Shown: positions 40,672 through 43,594 of the stretch, one piece after another
Layout of the letters: each line of letters opens with the position of its first letter
How positions within the stretch are numbered: the first letter of the stretch is position 1
Assembly: GCA_040007395.1 (NCBI GenBank)
Contig: JBDTVG010000263.1
Coordinates: 1 to 43,594 of the forward strand
Length of the DNA: 43,594 nucleotides
DNA from: DATGFK01 sp040007395
GTDB lineage: Bacteria > Chloroflexota > Anaerolineae > Aggregatilineales > UBA2796
Direction of reading: 5' to 3'
Position numbers and translations under genes: made by a program
Notes under the pieces: model-generated
What the model was told of the DNA's origin: nothing
Database searches by the model: none
What the model saw: the letters and a program-made list of their open reading frames with translations, nothing else

Positions 40672-42096
40672 TTAAGCTCCCTGTGTTTCTTTGAGCATTT
40701 CGCGGACATCGGTGACTACGCCGTTGATCGCACTAGCAACCGCCGTTAACGGGCTGGCGAGGAAGGTACGTCCACCTTTGCCCTGCCGACCTTCAAAGTT
40801 ACGATTGCTAGTGCTGACGGCGTACTGACCCGGCGCAAGTTGATCGCCGTTCATGGCGATGCACATGCTGCACCCGGCTTCGCGCCACTCCGCGCCCGCC
40901 GCCTTGAAGATTTCATCTAGTCCTTCGGCTTCGGCTTGCTTCTTGACCTGCTGCGAACCGGGGACAACCAGCATTCGCACATTCGGCGCAACCTTATGAT
41001 CGCGGATCATGTTCGCCGCTAGCCGTAGATCGGAGATGCGCGAATTGGTGCAGCTACCGACAAATACCACATCAATCGGATGGCCTAGAATTGGCTCGTT
41101 AGGCTGCAAGCCCATATAGGCCAGCGCCTTCGCCAATGTTTCACGTTCGCTGATCTCATGTAGTGCTGCCGGGTCGGGGATACACCCACTGATCGGGATG
41201 CCCATGCCGGGATTTGTACCGTAAGTGATCATCGGTTCGAGGGCGTTTGCGTCAATGGTGATCGACCTATCATAGACTGCGCCTTCGTCGGTGGGCAACA
41301 GCCGCCATGCCGCGACTGCCTCATCCCACGCCGCACCCTTTGGCGCGTGCTGCCGACCCTTGACGTACTCGAAGGTCGTTTCGTCGGGGGCGATCAGTCC
41401 AGCGCGTGCGCCACCCTCGATACTCATATTGCACACGGTCATGCGTTCTTCCATCGACAGGGCGCGGATCGCGGAACCAGTGTACTCGAACACGTAGCCC
41501 GTACCGCCACCAATGCCAATTCGAGCGATGAGCGCCAGAATAATATCTTTTGCCGAAACGCCGGGGCGCAACTGTCCTTCGACGCGCACCTCGAACGTCT
41601 TGGGCTTGTTTTGAAGCAAGGACTGAGTCGCCAGCACGTGCGCGACTTCGCTCGTACCAATGCCGAAGGCCAATGCCCCGAACGCACCATGTGTACTGGT
41701 ATGGCTGTCGCCGCAGACAATCGTCATGCCGGGTTGGGTCAGCCCCAGTTCTGGCCCGATAATATGCACGATGCCTTGCTTATCGTTGCCGAGCTTGTAC
41801 AGCGGAATACCAAACTCGGAGCAGTTCGTCTCAAGCTGGGTAAGCTGGGCAGCGGCCTGCGCGTCGGCAATCGGAATATCGCGGGGCGTAGTGGGTGTGC
41901 TGTGATCCATCGTGGCGACGGTGTGATCAGGACGGCGCACGCGCAGCCCTTTCTCGCGCAGAGTCGAGAATGCCTGTGGCGAGGTCACTTCGTGGACAAG
42001 ATGCAGATCGATATACAGTACGGCGGGCGATTCGGCGCTCTCCGGTGTCACGATATGGTTGTCCCATATCTTTTCAAATAGCGTTCGGGGTGTCAT
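40672..42096 (-). CDS. leuC: 3-isopropylmalate dehydratase large subunit
   Basis: 474 residues, aconitase-type. Three Cys ligands of the 4Fe-4S cluster are visible in VGSCTNSRISDL and REAGCSMCIAMN. CGDSHTSTHGAFGALAFGIGTSEVAHVLATQ and MSIEGGARAGLIAPDETTF are the conserved substrate and cluster regions. The ATG at 42096 follows AAGGGA. Upstream on the minus strand TTGAAA and TATCCT, 18 bases apart near 42130-42160, may be the promoter; no T-box or leader peptide was recognised. First gene of a leuC-leuD operon; leuA and leuB are not in the window. Confidence 0.96.
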   Translation of the reverse strand: MTPRTLFEKIWDNHIVTPESAESPAVLYIDLHLVHEVTSPQAFSTLREKGLRVRRPDHTVATMDHSTPTTPRDIPIADAQAAAQLTQLETNCSEFGIPLYKLGNDKQGIVHIIGPELGLTQPGMTIVCGDSHTSTHGAFGALAFGIGTSEVAHVLATQSLLQNKPKTFEVRVEGQLRPGVSAKDIILALIARIGIGGGTGYVFEYTGSAIRALSMEERMTVCNMSIEGGARAGLIAPDETTFEYVKGRQHAPKGAAWDEAVAAWRLLPTDEGAVYDRSITIDANALEPMITYGTNPGMGIPISGCIPDPAALHEISERETLAKALAYMGLQPNEPILGHPIDVVFVGSCTNSRISDLRLAANMIRDHKVAPNVRMLVVPGSQQVKKQAEAEGLDEIFKAAGAEWREAGCSMCIAMNGDQLAPGQYAVSTSNRNFEGRQGKGGRTFLASPLTAVASAINGVVTDVREMLKETQGA

Positions 42097-42703
42097 TAGT
42101 TCCCTTCGATCTCTTTGGGTTCGATGCGTTTAATAACCCGTAGGTGGCGTACTAGGATACACCGGAATCAGGGTTTATTTCAATGGTGACTTCGCCGCCA
42201 GACGAGATTTGATAATTAAAATCAGAATTTGAAAGTGAATTAGGCCCTATAGGGATTCCAAGGAGGTCGGCACAAAATCAAGTCAATTGGTCGCTTGGTG
42301 CTGCGTTTCATGAAACTCACCTCCTTGAAACCCAGAAGAGGCTAATGGTATATGGCTGCCAACAAAACCAATTACATCTATTCCGTATCGGAGAGCATGA
42401 GCAAACAATGGATGTGCAAATCCTGTATATTTTTGTCTTGCGTAAATCAAATCCTCGAACCAAACGAAACGAGGAAATCGAAACTGTTCTTGGATTCGGT
42501 TCAAAAACTTATTCAGGTGAGTACGCGCCTTTTCTCCTATATTTGAGGACTTAATCAACCAAGTTATGCACCTCGACTCTGCCCTTGTGTTACACACTTG
42601 TTAGGGTTCGGCACAGTTGCGAAGTCCATTTGTAGAGTATAGTAAACTTGGGTCTGCCTTCTGGTTTTATTATATTCAATGATGGAAAAGGGCGAGATCG
42701 AGT
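42097..42703. other. 607-base stretch without a convincing gene
   Basis: Between leuC (minus) and the DsbA-like gene (plus). It is AT-richer than its surroundings. A minus-strand frame of about 104 codons (42283-42597, GTG start) and overlapping plus-strand frames exist, but none has a ribosome-binding site or recognisable protein features. A 9-bp inverted repeat, CAAGGAGGT (42259-42267) and ACCTCCTTG (42319-42327), is present. It may be a decayed gene or foreign remnant plus the two promoters. Confidence 0.4.
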
Positions 42704-43507
42704 ATGGCGAAGACTTCTACATGGCGACTACTTACGCTTTGCGCTGGTTTATGCTTATTGCTGATGGCGCTAACGAGTTACACTCCGCCGCAACCTGCGT
42801 TGGCTTTTGCCACCGCGCAGGCTACCGTCGATGCGGCGACTCTGCACTACAACATCCACAATTATGCTGGCATCCCGCAAAGCACCACGGTTGACGGTAA
42901 TCCAGTGCTTGGCAAGCCGTCAGCAAAAGTCACCATGATCGTGTTCTTAGACTTTTCCTGTCCACACTGTGCAGATTATGCGCCTGTTGTGCTGCAAGTC
43001 GTTGATAAATACGTTCGCAGCGGTCAGATCAAATTGATCGTTCATTTTGAAACATTCGTCGGCGGGGAATTCTCCGAGAACGCTGCACAAGCTGCCCTAT
43101 GCGCGGGCAAGCAGCGCCATTATTGGCAAATGCAGGATGCGTTGTTCAATATACAGCAAGCAAGCGGGATAGAAGCGTTTACACCGGAGGCATTGCAGCA
43201 AGTCGCAGCGGATCTCGGCCTCAACGGAAAGACGTTCGCTGCATGTATCACGAGCCACCGCACAATGACCACTATCCAGAAAAGCATCCAGTATGGCACA
43301 ACGCTTGGCTTAACGGGTGTTCCCTCAGTACTTTTCTCGACGGACAACAAGCAATTTCATTTTCTCAAGCGCTCAAGCGGCGCAGAATTCATTCCGACTT
43401 ACGCCGACATCGAAAATGCACTGAGGATCTTCAAGCGCACCGGGAAATTCCCCACGATTGTTGATCCTACGCCCACCGATCAGGCTAGCCTGACCCAGAT
43501 ATTTTAG
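42704..43507 (+). CDS. Exported DsbA-like thioredoxin-fold protein
   Basis: 267 residues. An N-terminal signal sequence (LLTLCAGLCLLLMAL) leads to a DsbA-type thioredoxin fold (thioredoxin_4 class). The active-site motif is CPHC in FLDFSCPHCADYAP, the helical insertion holds AALCAGKQRHYWQMQDALF, and the cis-Pro region is TGVPSVLFSTDN. It would act as a disulfide oxidase or isomerase outside the membrane. A further exported or membrane protein starts 14 bases downstream, possibly its redox partner. The next gene cannot be identified from the few codons present. Confidence 0.9.
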   Translation: MAKTSTWRLLTLCAGLCLLLMALTSYTPPQPALAFATAQATVDAATLHYNIHNYAGIPQSTTVDGNPVLGKPSAKVTMIVFLDFSCPHCADYAPVVLQVVDKYVRSGQIKLIVHFETFVGGEFSENAAQAALCAGKQRHYWQMQDALFNIQQASGIEAFTPEALQQVAADLGLNGKTFAACITSHRTMTTIQKSIQYGTTLGLTGVPSVLFSTDNKQFHFLKRSSGAEFIPTYADIENALRIFKRTGKFPTIVDPTPTDQASLTQIF

Positions 43508-43521
43508 AAGATAACGGTGTT

Positions 43522-43594
43522 ATGAAGAAACTTTCATCCCTTACATTTTTTGCAGTAGTGGCTGCTTTATGTGCGGCGCTGATCATTTCAATCA
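43522..43594 (+). CDS. Start of a membrane or exported protein, cut by the window edge
   Basis: An ATG at 43522 opens a frame to the edge: MKKLSSLTFFAVVAALCAA and on. This is a basic N-terminus followed by a hydrophobic helix, i.e. a signal peptide or first TM segment. It is 14 bases after the DsbA-like gene and likely in the same operon. A VKOR- or DsbB/D-like redox partner or another thioredoxin-fold protein would be typical, but 24 codons do not show which. Confidence 0.6.
   Translation, partial: MKKLSSLTFFAVVAALCAALIISI

Noticed and set aside
42283..42597. 104-codon minus-strand gene between leuC and the DsbA-like gene
   Set aside because: GTG start without a ribosome-binding site, competing frames on the other strand, and no recognisable protein pattern; left as an unexplained stretch.

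Overview
The window is bacterial chromosomal DNA with dense, intron-free genes on both strands and roughly mid-50s % GC. It fits best a member of the Chloroflexota, perhaps an Anaerolineae-type lineage. The reasons are indirect: zinc-ribbon-rich Ser/Thr kinase signalling genes, DUF2207 and PH-domain membrane proteins, a dihydroorotate-dehydrogenase-like domain fused to a membrane domain, and CCTCACC-type palindromic spacer repeats. No rRNA is present, so the assignment is an inference.

Left part (1-20 kb). The 3' part of topA is followed by a divergent-looking regulatory unit: a short-chain dehydrogenase and a TetR regulator, both on the minus strand and each with a near-identical palindromic operator. 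Then come two tandem phosphohexomutases (glmM and a phosphomannomutase/phosphoglucomutase), an AT-richer orphan gene, a zinc-ribbon membrane protein with a DUF2207 protein, and a PyrD-like/membrane fusion. A phosphonate-type ABC transporter follows (phnD-phnC-phnE, no C-P lyase genes; the permease carries an unusual ectodomain). Next are a small putative immunity gene behind an integron attC-like palindrome, a pirin, an ion channel and homoserine dehydrogenase. An IS4-like element with a frameshifted transposase lies at 20.25-21.64 kb, followed by a Tat-exported polysaccharide-deacetylase-like protein.

Middle (22.8-32.0 kb). This is the most striking part: a minus-strand operon-like run of seven genes. 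In transcription order they encode a four-TM membrane sensor, an orphan family-5 solute-binding protein, a zinc-ribbon FHA protein, a PknG-like zinc-ribbon/kinase/TPR protein, a von Willebrand A protein, a triple zinc-ribbon protein and a PP2C phosphatase. Order and architecture match the logic of the mycobacterial GlnX-GlnH-PknG-GarA nutrient-sensing pathway, with a different type of binding protein and an added phosphatase and VWA protein. Every sizeable gap inside this run holds one 93-97 bp palindromic repeat of the same family. The divergent intergenic region upstream carries another copy that has been split by a MITE-like insertion.

Right part (32.6-43.6 kb). It holds a cyclic-nucleotide-binding/tandem bacterial PH-domain protein, a HEAT-repeat/Yip1-like membrane protein, a tRNA-Tyr with an unusually short variable arm, a GT39-like glycosyltransferase and a SAM methyltransferase. 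A MerR regulator with its 19-bp-spacer promoter precedes a DUF1772 protein. Then come leuC-leuD for leucine synthesis, a roughly 600-bp stretch without a convincing gene, a DsbA-like exported thioredoxin-fold protein, and the first 24 codons of an exported or membrane protein running off the right edge.

Gene starts were reset from the longest open frame wherever a Shine-Dalgarno sequence pointed to an internal start codon. All functional assignments come from reading motifs by eye; no database search was run.
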